64,000 bases of DNA, taken from the NCBI GenBank assembly GCA_963700705.1, contig CAVOYQ010000005.1:186001-250000 (forward strand), read 5' to 3'. The notes under the pieces were generated by a model. It was not told the DNA's origin. It did no database searches and saw only the letters and a program-made list of their open reading frames with translations. The stretch is from JAHEFT01 sp963700705. GTDB lineage: Bacteria; Pseudomonadota; Gammaproteobacteria; Xanthomonadales; SZUA-36. Positions within the stretch are counted from its first letter, which is position 1; each line of letters starts with the position of its first letter. Below, piece by piece: positions 17,823 through 26,927 of this stretch. The translations under genes were made by a program, and so were the position numbers.

Positions 17823-20015
17823 ATGAAGTACTTATCGTTATTAAAAATACGATGTAACAAGCTGGCGAAAAAATCTATTCATACTCTCGCTATAGCTGCG
17901 TTTACGATGATTTCTATCGTGCCATCCGCGCAAGCGGCAGATTGTAATGGCAACATCAACCTGGCAATTGTTGGCGACAATTATGCCATCGTTGGTAGTG
18001 AGTACACGGTGACGGCTACTTTGTTCACGGGTACCATAACCGGCGGCACCGAAAATGAACTGACCGCTAACCGATTCAAATACTATCTGGATTGTGATGC
18101 TGATCTTACTATAGGGATTCCTTGCACTGATGAAGGCGACATGGTTCGCTATATCAGTGATACTACGATTGTTGTAGGCGACGGGTGCGTGGATACCAAT
18201 GGCGTCAAAGTCGACTTCACAACCAACGGCGTAGACAGTGTTGCTGGGCCGAACGAGGTCATCTTCACCCCCAGTGCGCCAGTAGTCATGGCGGCAAACA
18301 CTTCCCCAGCCAACGGCTGCGTAGTGCAATTCGACGTCCGTGTCGAGACTGTTCCATCCACCGATATTTCTCCAACGCAAATTGAATCCATCATTGGATA
18401 CAGGACGGCCACTAACGATGCGACATGTGATTTTCTTAATGGAGTGTCCGGGGCCAACCAGTCTGGCAATATCACGCTTTGCGCTGCCTGCGCACCAGCC
18501 GGTGAATGCAATTTCCTCTCGTGTAATCCCGATACCGGTCAGTGCGACGTAGATAATCCCATCAACGAAGGCGATATCTGCACCGAGTTCCCGAACAGCG
18601 ATGCGTGTCAAGATGATCTTTGCGTAGAAGGCCTGTGCGTAGAGAATGCTGGCGATCCGCCAAATTGCGACGACGGCAACGCCTGCAACGTGGATTCCTG
18701 CGATACAGTGTCCGGTGATTGCGTACATGACCAACCGACAGATTGCGACGACGGCAACGCCTGCAACGTGGATTCCTGCGATACAGTGACCGGCGACTGC
18801 GTACATGACCAACCGACGGATTGCGACGACGGCAACGCCTGCAACGTGGATTCCTGCGATACAGAGCACCGGCGACTGCATACATGACCAACCGACCGAT
18901 TGCGACGACGGCAACGCCTGCAACGTGGATTCCTGCGATACAGTAGACCGGCGACTGCGTACATGACCAACCGACCGATTGCGACGACGGCAACGCCTGC
19001 AACGTGGATTCCTGCGATACAGACACCGGCGACTGCGTACATGACCAACCGACCGATTGCGACGACGGTAACGCCTGCAACGTGGATTCCTGCGATACAG
19101 ACACCGGCGACTGCATACATGACCAACCGACGGATTGCGACGACGGCAACGCCTGCAACGTGGATTCCTGCGATACAGTACACCGGCGACTGCGTACATG
19201 ACCAACCGACCGATTGCGACGACGGTAATGCCTGCAACGTGGATTCCTGCGATACAGACACCGGCGACTGCGTACATGACCAACCGACCGATTGCGACGA
19301 CGGCGATTCCTGCACCGATGATTCCTGCAATTCCGAAACCGGTGACTGCGTCCACAGAGACAACGGCACTTGCGGCGAAGAACTCTGCCGTACGCCGGGT
19401 TTCTGGAAGGAACGTGCAGCTTGGGAGAAGGTTACTGGTAAGAAAGTGATGCCGACCCAAAACATTACCCAGCAGGTTATAGATGCAGCAGACGGCGGGC
19501 AATTGAACGTTTGCGGCACCTACATCGATAACACTGACGTAGGCAATTCACATTCCGCTCTCGAAGCCATGTGCATCAGTGTGAAGGGCGAACCGAAGCG
19601 CCAGTTAGTGCGTCAGTTGACTGCAGCAGCGCTCAACTGCGTCATGAGTGGATCATCAGATTGCTCAGGCCTGTCTGTGGGTGATAACTTTGCCACCTGC
19701 GACGCGCTTTGCGCCGGCACAGGCACCGACTATGGTCAGTGCATCAGTGCTATTGACTGCTTCAACAATGGTGGAGATTGGGTAGGTGATGTATTTGGAG
19801 GAGGCTACTGCGCTCCTGCTATGACCTACTGCGACGACGACGATTTAGCTTCTTGCGACACAGCCGAAGATTGCGATGGCGTGGATTGCTTAAGCACTTC
19901 GTGCCACGAACGTGAACTGTGCCAGGAAGACGGTGATCCATGCTTCGAAGGTGGACCCGCTGGATCCCAAGCGCAGTGTAAGGAAGCTGAAGGGAACAAC
20001 ATCTATGTTCCATAA
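17823..20015 (+). CDS. Secreted cysteine-rich protein with Dicty_CTDC-type repeats, frame interrupted inside the repeats
   Basis: The start at 17823 is preceded by GGGAGAAG at a good distance, and longer starts lack similarity. Residues 1-41 form a signal peptide with a long basic n-region, cut after SAQA. Residues about 42-250 look like a beta-rich adhesin-type domain. A linker rich in Cys then leads into nine copies of a 26-residue repeat (DCDDGNACNVDSCDT, then a variable residue, TGDCVHDQPT), the Dictyostelium CTDC repeat type. The C-terminal domain opens with CRTPGFWKE and is again Cys-rich. Three one-base insertions in repeats 3, 4 and 7 break the frame but together restore it, so the intended protein is about 729 residues. 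It has more than 70 cysteines by eye and should be disulfide-stabilised outside the cytoplasm. Two DsbA-like genes follow. Confidence 0.75.
18663..19367 (+). repeat. Tandem 78-bp repeat array (nine copies, last degenerate)
   Basis: Copies start at 18663, 18741, 18819, 18898, 18977, 19055, 19133, 19212 and 19290. Units are 78 bp except the third, fourth and seventh, which are 79 bp. The extra base is always just after GATACAG, at the one codon that differs between copies (GTG/GTC-like versus GAC). Copies 1-8 are otherwise almost identical. The ninth is diverged and joins the C-terminal domain. Confidence 0.9.
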
Positions 20016-20038
20016 TAGCGACATTTGATGTTTCGACA

Positions 20039-20073
20039 GACCGGCCCCGTTTTGCGGGGCCGGTCATTTTTCT
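20039..20073 (+). terminator. Rho-independent terminator after the cysteine-rich protein gene
   Basis: A perfect ten-base-pair stem (GACCGGCCCC at 20039-20048 and GGGGCCGGTC at 20056-20065) with loop GTTTTGC is followed by ATTTTTCTC. It begins 24 bp after the stop codon. This is a strong canonical terminator, so the DsbA-like genes downstream need their own promoter. Confidence 0.9.
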
Positions 20074-20088
20074 CAACTGATCAGGCAG

Positions 20089-20116
20089 AAGCCGGCGGCT
20101 TGCCGGCTTTTGTTTT
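20089..20116 (+). terminator. Second hairpin with T-run, possible back-up terminator
   Basis: AAGCCGGC (20089-20096) pairs with GCCGGCTT (20102-20109), and TTGTTTTT follows. It lies 25 bp beyond the first terminator and may act as a second stop. Confidence 0.6.
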
Positions 20117-20227
20117 TGAGGCTGATTTAGACTTGATAGTATTGCCATGACTGAAGTGGTTGTCTTTACCACCTAAAGCGGTAATTTCAACAGGGGAATT
20201 GACCTGCAGTGCAGTGGCGGTTTTGAG

Positions 20228-20257
20228 TTGACAAGCCATATGACCCATCGCGATACT
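20228..20257 (+). promoter_or_regulatory. Probable sigma-70 promoter for the DsbA-like genes
   Basis: A perfect TTGACA -35 box (20228-20233) is followed after 18 bp by GATACT (20252-20257), a four-of-six match to TATAAT. It lies 30 bp before the ATG at 20288, and just after the terminators of the previous gene. Confidence 0.5.
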
Positions 20258-20287
20258 TATTGAATCAATGAAACAGGGGATTTACCT

Positions 20288-21109
20288 ATGCAATTGCGAA
20301 TTTTGAACCATCGAGTTTCGGACAGACTGGTTCTTGTTTGGCTGGTCTTTTTTTTGACTACACTGTGCACGGCTTCCAATTTGTGGGCCGCAAGCTACGG
20401 CGTCGAATTAGAGAATGCGGCCGACCGGCCACCCGTCCTGAACCCGGATATAGCGTCGCGGAGCACCGATCCCGACAAACCGCCAGCCTACGGGCCGGAA
20501 GACGCCAAGGTCCTCGTTATTCTATTCAATGATTATCAATGCCCTAACTGCCGACGCACCAGTCAGGCCACTCATCAAATCTCCGCCGAATTTCCCGGAG
20601 AGGTAAGAATCGAAGTCTGGCATTTGCCGCTGGTTTCCATGCACCCAAAAGCAGAAATGGCGGCGCGGGCAGCGATCGCTGCACAGCAACAGGGCAAATT
20701 CTGGGAAATGCACGATATGATTTTTTCAGCCCCTGCCAAAATGAACCTCACGGATTTTGAGCAATACGCCGAGGAACTGGATCTGAACATGGATCAATTC
20801 CGGGCGGACATGAACGACCCGGAAGTGGCGGAGCGAATCCGCCGGGAAAGCGCCTTGGCAAGCAAAATGGGAGCCGGAGGCACCCCGGCATTTTTGATCA
20901 ATGGTAAGCTCAGCGTAGGCTGGGGCAGCTGGAACAGCTTCCGACGGAGAGTGGAGATGGAATTGGCAGCCGCGAACGCGCTGGCTGAACAAGGGATGAG
21001 CCCGGCTGAAATCCAGTTACAAAGGGCCATTGACAATAACGTCGAAACTGAAAGTTTCGAATACTATCGTATGGCCGTTTTGCAACCGGACGCCGCCGTC
21101 GATAATTGA
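20288..21109 (+). CDS. Periplasmic DsbA/thioredoxin-like protein (CPNC active site)
   Basis: The 273-residue protein has a long N-terminal signal or anchor region (hydrophobic LVLVWLVFFLTTLCTASN, then WAAS as a likely cleavage site). A linker leads to a thioredoxin_4/DsbA-type fold: VLVILFNDYQCPNCRR holds the CxxC active site, HLPLVSMHPKAEMAARAA the helical insertion, and GGTPAFLING the cis-proline loop. A further helical tail of about 45 residues follows the domain. It would oxidise, reduce or isomerise thiols in the periplasm. The family alone does not say which. The gene lies downstream of the cysteine-rich secreted protein, behind its own promoter, and 88 bp before a second DsbA-like gene. 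Confidence 0.85.
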   Translation: MQLRILNHRVSDRLVLVWLVFFLTTLCTASNLWAASYGVELENAADRPPVLNPDIASRSTDPDKPPAYGPEDAKVLVILFNDYQCPNCRRTSQATHQISAEFPGEVRIEVWHLPLVSMHPKAEMAARAAIAAQQQGKFWEMHDMIFSAPAKMNLTDFEQYAEELDLNMDQFRADMNDPEVAERIRRESALASKMGAGGTPAFLINGKLSVGWGSWNSFRRRVEMELAAANALAEQGMSPAEIQLQRAIDNNVETESFEYYRMAVLQPDAAVDN

Positions 21110-21197
21110 TTCCTCAATCGAGATAAATTTCGATGTGTGAATCGAAACCCTGTGGTTTAATCGTGTTAGTTTCGTTAATTAATTGGAGAGGTATGAC

Positions 21198-21980
21198 GTG
21201 AATACAGCCATAAAAATCATCTTTGCCGCGGGCTTGTGCCTGTACAGTTTTTCAGCATGGTCGGCGAGTTCCAAGCAGGAAATGAAGGAGTTGCAGGATG
21301 CTGTGGCCAGCCTCAAGGAAGGGCAGGATGCCATCCAGAAGGACCTGGCGGAAATCAAGAAATTGGTGCAGGAAGGGGCCAAGGCAGCTCCGTCAAAAGG
21401 CGGGTTTCGCGAACAGGAAGTATCCATCGGCGATTCTCCGTACAAAGGCGCAGTTGATGCGAAGGTGACGCTGATCGAATTCAGTGACTATCAATGTCCC
21501 TTTTGCAGCCGGCATTATCGTGATGTGATGCCGCCAATCGTCAAGGACTACGTGGATACCGGCAAGGTCAAGTACGTGATGATGGAGCATCCGATCCCGA
21601 GTTTGCACAAGAACGCGTACGACGCTTCACTCGCTGCATTGTGCGCCGGAGCACAGGGCAAGTACTGGGAAATGCACAACATCATGTTCGACAATCAAAA
21701 GGACCTCGGTGTCGATAGTCTCAAATCATTCGCGGCAACCATTGGACTGAACACGTCTGAATTTGACGCTTGTCTTGATTCCAGGGAATTTGAAAAGCAG
21801 GTCAACCTGGGTATCGCAACTGCCACCAAACTGGGGGCATCAGGCACTCCGGGCTTCGTACTCGGCTTGACCGATCAGAAAGACCCCACCAAGGTCAAAG
21901 CCAGTGTTTACATCAAGGGCGCCCAGTCATTCGACAATTTCAAGGCCAACATAGATCAGCTTCTGGATTCTGCAAAATAG
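21198..21980 (+). CDS. Periplasmic DsbA-like protein with N-terminal coiled coil (CPFC active site)
   Basis: I place the start at the GTG at 21198, preceded by the ribosome-binding site GGAGAGG. A TTG at 21183 would place that site inside the gene. Residues 1-20 are a signal peptide ending SAWSA. Residues about 22-55 form a charged coiled coil (MKELQDAVASLKEGQDAI). The thioredoxin fold then carries VTLIEFSDYQCPFCSRHY, MEHPIPSLHKNAYDASLAA and the cis-proline loop SGTPGFVLG. This is close to Com1/BdbD-type DsbA family proteins of about 250 residues. The coiled coil suggests dimer formation, as in DsbC-like proteins, but this is inference. It is followed by a strong terminator. Confidence 0.88.
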   Translation: MNTAIKIIFAAGLCLYSFSAWSASSKQEMKELQDAVASLKEGQDAIQKDLAEIKKLVQEGAKAAPSKGGFREQEVSIGDSPYKGAVDAKVTLIEFSDYQCPFCSRHYRDVMPPIVKDYVDTGKVKYVMMEHPIPSLHKNAYDASLAALCAGAQGKYWEMHNIMFDNQKDLGVDSLKSFAATIGLNTSEFDACLDSREFEKQVNLGIATATKLGASGTPGFVLGLTDQKDPTKVKASVYIKGAQSFDNFKANIDQLLDSAK

Positions 21981-22009
21981 GGCAACTCAAAACAAAGCCG
22001 ATATCACCG

Positions 22010-22042
22010 ACCGGGCCTGGAAACAGGTCCGGTTTTTTTTGC
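22010..22042 (+). terminator. Rho-independent terminator after the second DsbA-like gene
   Basis: ACCGGGCCTG (22010-22019) pairs with CAGGTCCGGT (22024-22033) around a GAAA tetraloop, followed by a run of seven further T residues. It lies 29 bp after the stop codon. Confidence 0.9.
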
Positions 22043-22136
22043 TCCTACGATGACGGACGCTTGACCTGCGTTAACTTGTCAGCCGTCCTCTGCTGATAAA
22101 ATTTCCGGACTTGAAAGCCTGGATGGAGGAACCGGC

Positions 22137-22521
22137 ATGAGACGAGTTGTACTGGTTACATCTATTATTTTTTCGGGCCTGTACGGGCCTTTGTGCGCCG
22201 ACTCCTTCACCCCAACCCCCTGGGGCCTGGACACCGTCGCCGGCCGCTGCGTCGTGTGCCACAGCCTTGAAAAAGGCGGTGAGTTCCGGGTCGCACCCAA
22301 CCTGTGGGGCATCGTCGGCGCGGAGAAAGCCCGCGACCGGGCCTGGTACAACTACTCCCCTGCCCTGATCGAGATGGGCGGCACCTGGACGGTGGAAGAC
22401 CTGGACCTGTTCCTCGCCAATGCCGCAGGCCTTTGCACCGGGATCGACGAAAAGCATCCGGGTGACGGATCCCGCGGAACGGGCAGAAATCATAGAGTTT
22501 CTCTCTCAGTTACACGACTGA
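22137..22521 (+). CDS. Small class I cytochrome c, frameshifted near the C terminus
   Basis: A signal peptide (RRVVLVTSIIFSGLYGPLCA) precedes a mono-haem domain with CVVCH as the haem-binding motif. GEFRVAPNLWGIVG matches the PNL loop of mitochondrial-type cytochromes c. A one-base insertion near 22424 shifts the frame. Corrected, the sequence continues FLANAQAFAPGSTKS and then RVTDPAERAEIIEFLSQLHD to a stop at 22519-22521, which is the canonical family ending. In this family the axial methionine normally follows PGTK. Here that position reads PGSTKS, so the usual Met ligand seems to be missing. The gene is convergent with the hydrogenase operon, 17 bp from hybD, and could accept electrons in the periplasm, but no direct link is shown. 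Confidence 0.75.
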
Positions 22522-22538
22522 AGAGATAAGTGGCGGAC

Positions 22539-23041
22539 TCAGTTCCTTGCCTTGAGGGAGTAACCGAGGCCGGCCAGTTCCTGCACGGCGGCCTCAACCA
22601 GGCTGTCCAGCCTTTCCCTGACCCGATCAGACAACTCCAGCGACAGTTCCAGCGACTGCGGCACCAGTCCCAGCACCACCACTTCGGCGGGCTGCTCTCC
22701 GCTCAGCTCCAGCGTCGCCAGCACGTCCGACAACCCCAGCTGGTGCGGTGATATCCGCATGCCGAAATAGACCGGCACATCATCGCCCGCCAGCCTGACC
22801 AGCGTACCGGGTGGTTCGCCGGTCTGGCAGGCGTCCAGCACCACCAGGTGATCGCGCCCGCTCATGTCGTCCAGCAGGCCCATTCCGGTGGTTCCGCCGT
22901 CCAGCAGTTCCACGCCCGGCCGGAATAACGTAACGCTCCTGCAACCGTTCAAGGGCCCGGATGCCCAGGCCCTCGTCTTCGAGAATGAGATTGCCCATGC
23001 CCAGCACCAGGACCGGGCAGCGGGAAGTGATTTGCGGTCAA
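22539..23041 (-). CDS. hybD: [NiFe]-hydrogenase maturation endopeptidase HybD, frameshifted
   Basis: The likely start is the TTG at 23041, which overlaps the hybC stop (TTGA). Removing one base near 23016 and one near 22920 gives about 166 residues, close to the E. coli length of 164. The sequence then reads VLVLGMGNLILEDEGLGIRA at the N terminus, VELLDGGTTGM in the middle and ISPHQLGLSDVL near residue 95, which are the HybD/HyaD signatures. The Glu of LEDEG and the Asp of LDGGT are expected nickel ligands. It cleaves the C-terminal tail of the large subunit after nickel insertion. It is last in the operon, as in E. coli. Confidence 0.85.
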
Positions 23042-24738
23042 AGCGCTTTGACCCGGACGATCTCCTTCTTCCGCGGATCGACCATGTGAATGGCGCAGGC
23101 CAGGCACGGGTCGAAGGAATGCACCGTGCGCAGCACTTCCAGCGGCAGTTCAGGGTCGGCGACCGGGTTGCCGATCAGGGATGCTTCGTAGGGCCCCAGT
23201 TCGTCGTCTTCGTCCCGCGGGCCGGCGTTCCAGGTCGAAGGCACCACCGCCTGGTAGTTGACGATCTTGCCGTCCTGTATCACCACCCAGTGGGACAGCA
23301 CACCGCGCGGCGCTTCGTGGAAACCGAACCCGCGCTGTTCGCCTTTCGGGAAGGTCGGCCGGTTGTAGGTCTCGTAGTCACCTGAACCGATGTTGTCCAT
23401 CAGCAGGTTCCACTGGTTCTGCAGGCTCTCGTAGATCACCGCGCAGCGGATCGCGCGGGCGGCATGACGGCCGATGGTCGAATGCAGCGCGGTCAGCGGA
23501 ATCTGGCTGCCGGCCAGGCTGCTGGCAGTGCTCATGACCTGGTCGAGGTAGCGCGTGGTCGGCTCGTGGCCGGCAGCCGCCATGACCAGCACGTTGGCCA
23601 GCGGCCCGACCTGGGCGCGCTTGCCGTAGAAGGTCGGCGCCTTGACCCAGGAATACTTGCCGTCGTCCTGGAAGTCGGTGTACTCGGGCACCGTCTCGCC
23701 GTCGTAGGGGTGCAGCGCGGCGCTGCCTTCATACCAGGCGTGCTTGCTGCTCTCGGCCACGCCGTCTTCAAAATACGTATCCTGGAAACTGGTGATCGGC
23801 TGGAAGGAACCGAGGTCGCCGTTGGTGATGTAGCCGCCGGGCAGTTCAAATTCGGTGCCCATGCCGTCGAGCGGCATTTCCGGCACGCACAGGTAATTGG
23901 TGACGCCGGCGCCGTAGGCGGTCCAGTCCGCATAGAACGCGCCGACCGCAGCGACGTCGACCAGGTAGACCTGGCGCACGAAATCACCCAGTTCGTCGAT
24001 CAGGTTCTTGATGTAATACAGCCGTTCCAGCGACAACGTCGACTGCGAGTCCAGGTTGATCGGGTTGGACACGCCGCCCACGGCCAGGTTCTGGATGTGC
24101 GGCGTTTTACTGCCCAGGATCGACACGATCTGGTTGGCCTTGCTCTGGTACTCGAGCGCCTGCAGGTAATGGGCCGCGGCCAGCAGGTTCACTTCCGGCG
24201 ACAGTTTCATGGCCGGGTGGCCCCAGTAGCCGTTGGCAAAGATTCCGAGCTGTCCGGACTCTACAAGCGTCCTGAGACGGGTTTGCACCGCTGTCAGTTC
24301 CTGCACCGTGTTGCGTTTCCATTCCGACAGGGTCGCGGCCAGCGCGGCGGTGGCGGCGGGGTCGGCCTGCAGCGCGGACACGACGTCCACCCAGTCCAGC
24401 GCCGACAGGTGATAAAAATGAACGATGTGGTCGTGCACGCAATGCGCGCCGATGATCATGTTGCGGATGTGCTGGGCGTTCATCGGGATTTCGAGTTGCA
24501 ACGCATTTTCCACCGCCCGCACCGAGACCACCGCGTGCACCGTGGTGCAGACGCCGCAGATCCGCTGGGTGAATATCCAGGCGTCGCGCGGGTCCCTGCC
24601 CTGCAGGATCAGTTCGATTCCGCGCCACATCTGCCCGGAGGACCAGGCGTTGGTGACCTTGCCGTCATTCACTTCGCAGTCAATGCGCAGGTGCCCTTCG
24701 ATGCGTGTGACCGGATCTACGGTTATTCTTGTTGCCAC
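23038..24738 (-). CDS. hybC: [NiFe]-hydrogenase large subunit HybC
   Basis: The intact 566-residue protein begins MATRITVDPVTRIEGHLRID. The nickel is held by the L1 motif RICGVCTTVH (about residue 59) and the L2 motif DPCLACAIH at the C terminus. After the final His lies a 15-residue tail (starting MVDPRKKE) that the endopeptidase would remove. Length and motifs match group 1 membrane-bound uptake hydrogenases of the Hyd-2 type. The active site splits H2 in the periplasm. The large subunit has no signal peptide and would be exported with the small subunit through Tat. The gene lies 30 bp downstream of hybB. Confidence 0.95.
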   Translation of the reverse strand: MATRITVDPVTRIEGHLRIDCEVNDGKVTNAWSSGQMWRGIELILQGRDPRDAWIFTQRICGVCTTVHAVVSVRAVENALQLEIPMNAQHIRNMIIGAHCVHDHIVHFYHLSALDWVDVVSALQADPAATAALAATLSEWKRNTVQELTAVQTRLRTLVESGQLGIFANGYWGHPAMKLSPEVNLLAAAHYLQALEYQSKANQIVSILGSKTPHIQNLAVGGVSNPINLDSQSTLSLERLYYIKNLIDELGDFVRQVYLVDVAAVGAFYADWTAYGAGVTNYLCVPEMPLDGMGTEFELPGGYITNGDLGSFQPITSFQDTYFEDGVAESSKHAWYEGSAALHPYDGETVPEYTDFQDDGKYSWVKAPTFYGKRAQVGPLANVLVMAAAGHEPTTRYLDQVMSTASSLAGSQIPLTALHSTIGRHAARAIRCAVIYESLQNQWNLLMDNIGSGDYETYNRPTFPKGEQRGFGFHEAPRGVLSHWVVIQDGKIVNYQAVVPSTWNAGPRDEDDELGPYEASLIGNPVADPELPLEVLRTVHSFDPCLACAIHMVDPRKKEIVRVKAL

Positions 24739-24768
24739 GGTATTTCTCCCGTATTCAAAATGAGGTAA

Positions 24769-25960
24769 TCAGGCGTTTGTCGCCAATCCGATATCGGCCG
24801 GGGTTGAACCCGGCGCCACGGTGCGCTTGCGCGGCGGCAGTATCGGGAAACGTTTCACGATATAGATGAATCCGACCACTTCGACCGCCATCAAGCCGAC
24901 GGAAACGAGCAACTCGATCACCGACGGGAAGTACACGTAACCCGCTGACGGCGTGTAGCCGATGATCAGGCCGTTGAATCGCAACACGGCGCCGCCCAGC
25001 AACAGGCACATCGCCACCAGGAACAGCAGACGGGCGTTACCGCGCCAGCGCGGGTGCACCAGGATCAACAGCGGTATGGCGAACAATGCGTTTTCAATGA
25101 CGAACATGACCGTCTGAACCGACCACTGGGTAAGGCTTGCCAGTGCGTCGCGGTACACCAGGTCGGCAAAACGCACGACCAGGTAAAAGCCCAGCGCCCA
25201 GCGCAGAACCTTTGCCAAACGCCGGTACAGGTGCAGTTCCAGGCGGCGCCCGAAGCCCAGCACGGTTAGCGCGCCTTCGAAGATCACGATCGAAAAGCCC
25301 ATGATGATCGCGGAAAGCAAGAACAGGAAACTGATCCACGGCGTTTGCCATAACGGCGAAATCTTGGTCCCGGCGGCTACGATCAACGCGCCAAGACCCG
25401 ACTGGTGCATCGTGGGCAAAACAATTCCCAGCGGAATAATCACGTATAAAATCTTGAAAAACGCCTTTTCCAGGCTCTGCTTGCCGAAGTGTTCCAGGAC
25501 CGGCGGCACCAGTTCAATCCAAAGCACCAGCATGTACAGCGCCATGCACATGGCGATTTCGAACATGACGGAATTGAGGTTGATGTTCCAGGGCAAGGCG
25601 ATCTGGTAAAAATTCCACCAGCGGCCGATGTCGACAAACGCCGCCAGGTTGGCCAGCGTGTAGGCGAAGGCGCTGCCCAGCAAAGCCGGGCGGATCAGCG
25701 TGTGGAATTCGCCTTTGTTCATGATGTAAATGACCACCGCCAGCACATAACCGCCGCAGCCGATGGCGGCGGTTATGTGGATATCCAGCACGACCCATAG
25801 GCCCCAGGGATAACCGTTGTTCAGGTTGGTCGCAGCACCGAGCCCGTAGATAAAACCGGAACAACAGCAGGCATACGGCAATCAACACCAGCAAAGAAAG
25901 AAACAGGAAGGGACGGGTCAGGATCTTTCCCCCCATCGGGGCCGTTTGTGCAAGTTTCAC
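24769..25960 (-). CDS. hybB: Hydrogenase integral membrane subunit HybB, frameshifted
   Basis: The ATG at 25960 gives MKLAQTAPMGGKILTRPFLF, matching the start of E. coli HybB (the GGKI motif). An extra A in the AAAA run at 25852-25855 breaks the frame. Corrected, the protein reads FRFIYGLGAATNLNNG and continues through NrfD/HybB-type helices (YPWGLWVVLDIHITAAIGCG, LLPTMHQSGLGALI-like region, MGFSIVIFEG). About 396 residues with ten helices. It anchors the complex and passes electrons to quinone without haem. The start overlaps the hybA stop by four bases, so the two are translationally coupled. Confidence 0.88.
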
Positions 25961-26923
25961 TTGTCGTCCTCCTTGCCCTTGCCGCCCAGGCGGCGCCGGG
26001 TGACGAACATCAATCCGCCCAGCAGCGCCAGGGGCGCGATCATGCCCTTGTAGACGGTGTGTTGAATGGTCTCGGACAGGCTGGCGAACGACCGCTCCGG
26101 TACTTCCGGCAAATCCAGGTCACCGAACGGAACACCCGCCAGATACCATGACCTGGGTGCCGCCGCCCTGCGTCTCTCCGTAAACGCGATCGATGTAGTG
26201 CGGAACAATGGCCTCGTGGCGGTGGGGGTCATCCAGCGTATTGCGCGGGTAGTCATAGCTTGACCCGGGTTCCGCCGCCAGCCGGCGGTGCGCTTCTTCC
26301 AGCAATTCTTCACGGGTTCCGAACAATGAAGCACCGGTTGGACAATGCTCCACGCAGGCCGGCAACAGGCCTTCCGCCAGGCGGTGGTTGCAGAACTGGC
26401 ACTTGTGAATCTGGCCGAACGCCTCTTCGAAATCCCACTTGGGAATGTTGTACGGACAGGCCCATACGCAGTAGCGGCAACCGATGCAGGCTTCCGGGTG
26501 GTGCGTGACAATGCCGTTGTCCGGGTCTTTGCGCATCGCGTGGGTCGGGCACACCGAGATGCATCCGGGATCCACGCAATGCATGCAATGGCGTTTGACA
26601 AAGGAATAGCCATTGATGGCCTGGTCCTTTTCTTCCGCGGTGCCGTTGCGGTAGAGCTTGATGATGTTCAGGGTTTTACCGGAGGTATCCACCGGCGTGT
26701 CCCAGATCGGGGACTGGTCAGCGTTTTCGACCGGCATGTCGTTGGCGTCCTTGCAGGCGACCATGCAGGCTTTACAGCCGATACAGAGGGTCGCGTCATA
26801 CAGCATGCCGATGGCATTCGGTGGCGGCTCCAGGTTGGGCCGCGCCTCGGCGGCTGCCGGTAAAGCCGCCGCCGCACTTCCGGTCACTGCGGCTTTAAGA
26901 AACTCCCTGCGCTTGATGCTCAT
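25957..26923 (-). CDS. hybA: Hydrogenase 4x[4Fe-4S] ferredoxin-type subunit HybA, frameshifted
   Basis: A Tat-like N terminus (KRREFLKAAVTGSAAAALP) is followed by four cysteine clusters: CIGCKACMVACKD, HCMHCVDPGCISVCPTHA, CIGCRYCVWACPY and CQFCNHRL with CVEHCPTGA. An extra base near 26149 breaks the frame. Corrected, the tail reads WYLAGVPFGDLDLPEVPE and ends with one membrane helix and a basic end. Length is about 322 residues (328 in E. coli). It relays electrons from the small subunit to HybB on the periplasmic side. The gene starts four bases after hybO ends. Confidence 0.88.
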
Positions 26924-26927
26924 CCAC

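Noticed and set aside
18663..19367. CRISPR array
   Set aside because: The repeats are adjacent without spacers, are 78 bp long and encode a protein repeat.
17841..19519. Long open frames on the minus strand across the 78-bp repeats (up to 553 codons)
   Set aside because: They exist because the repeat unit is free of stops in several frames. The protein is an Arg/Cys-rich repeat with no family features, and the plus strand has a signal peptide and recognisable domains.
23464..24768. 434-codon plus-strand frame opposite hybC
   Set aside because: GC-rich antisense frame. The minus-strand product is an unmistakable hydrogenase large subunit.
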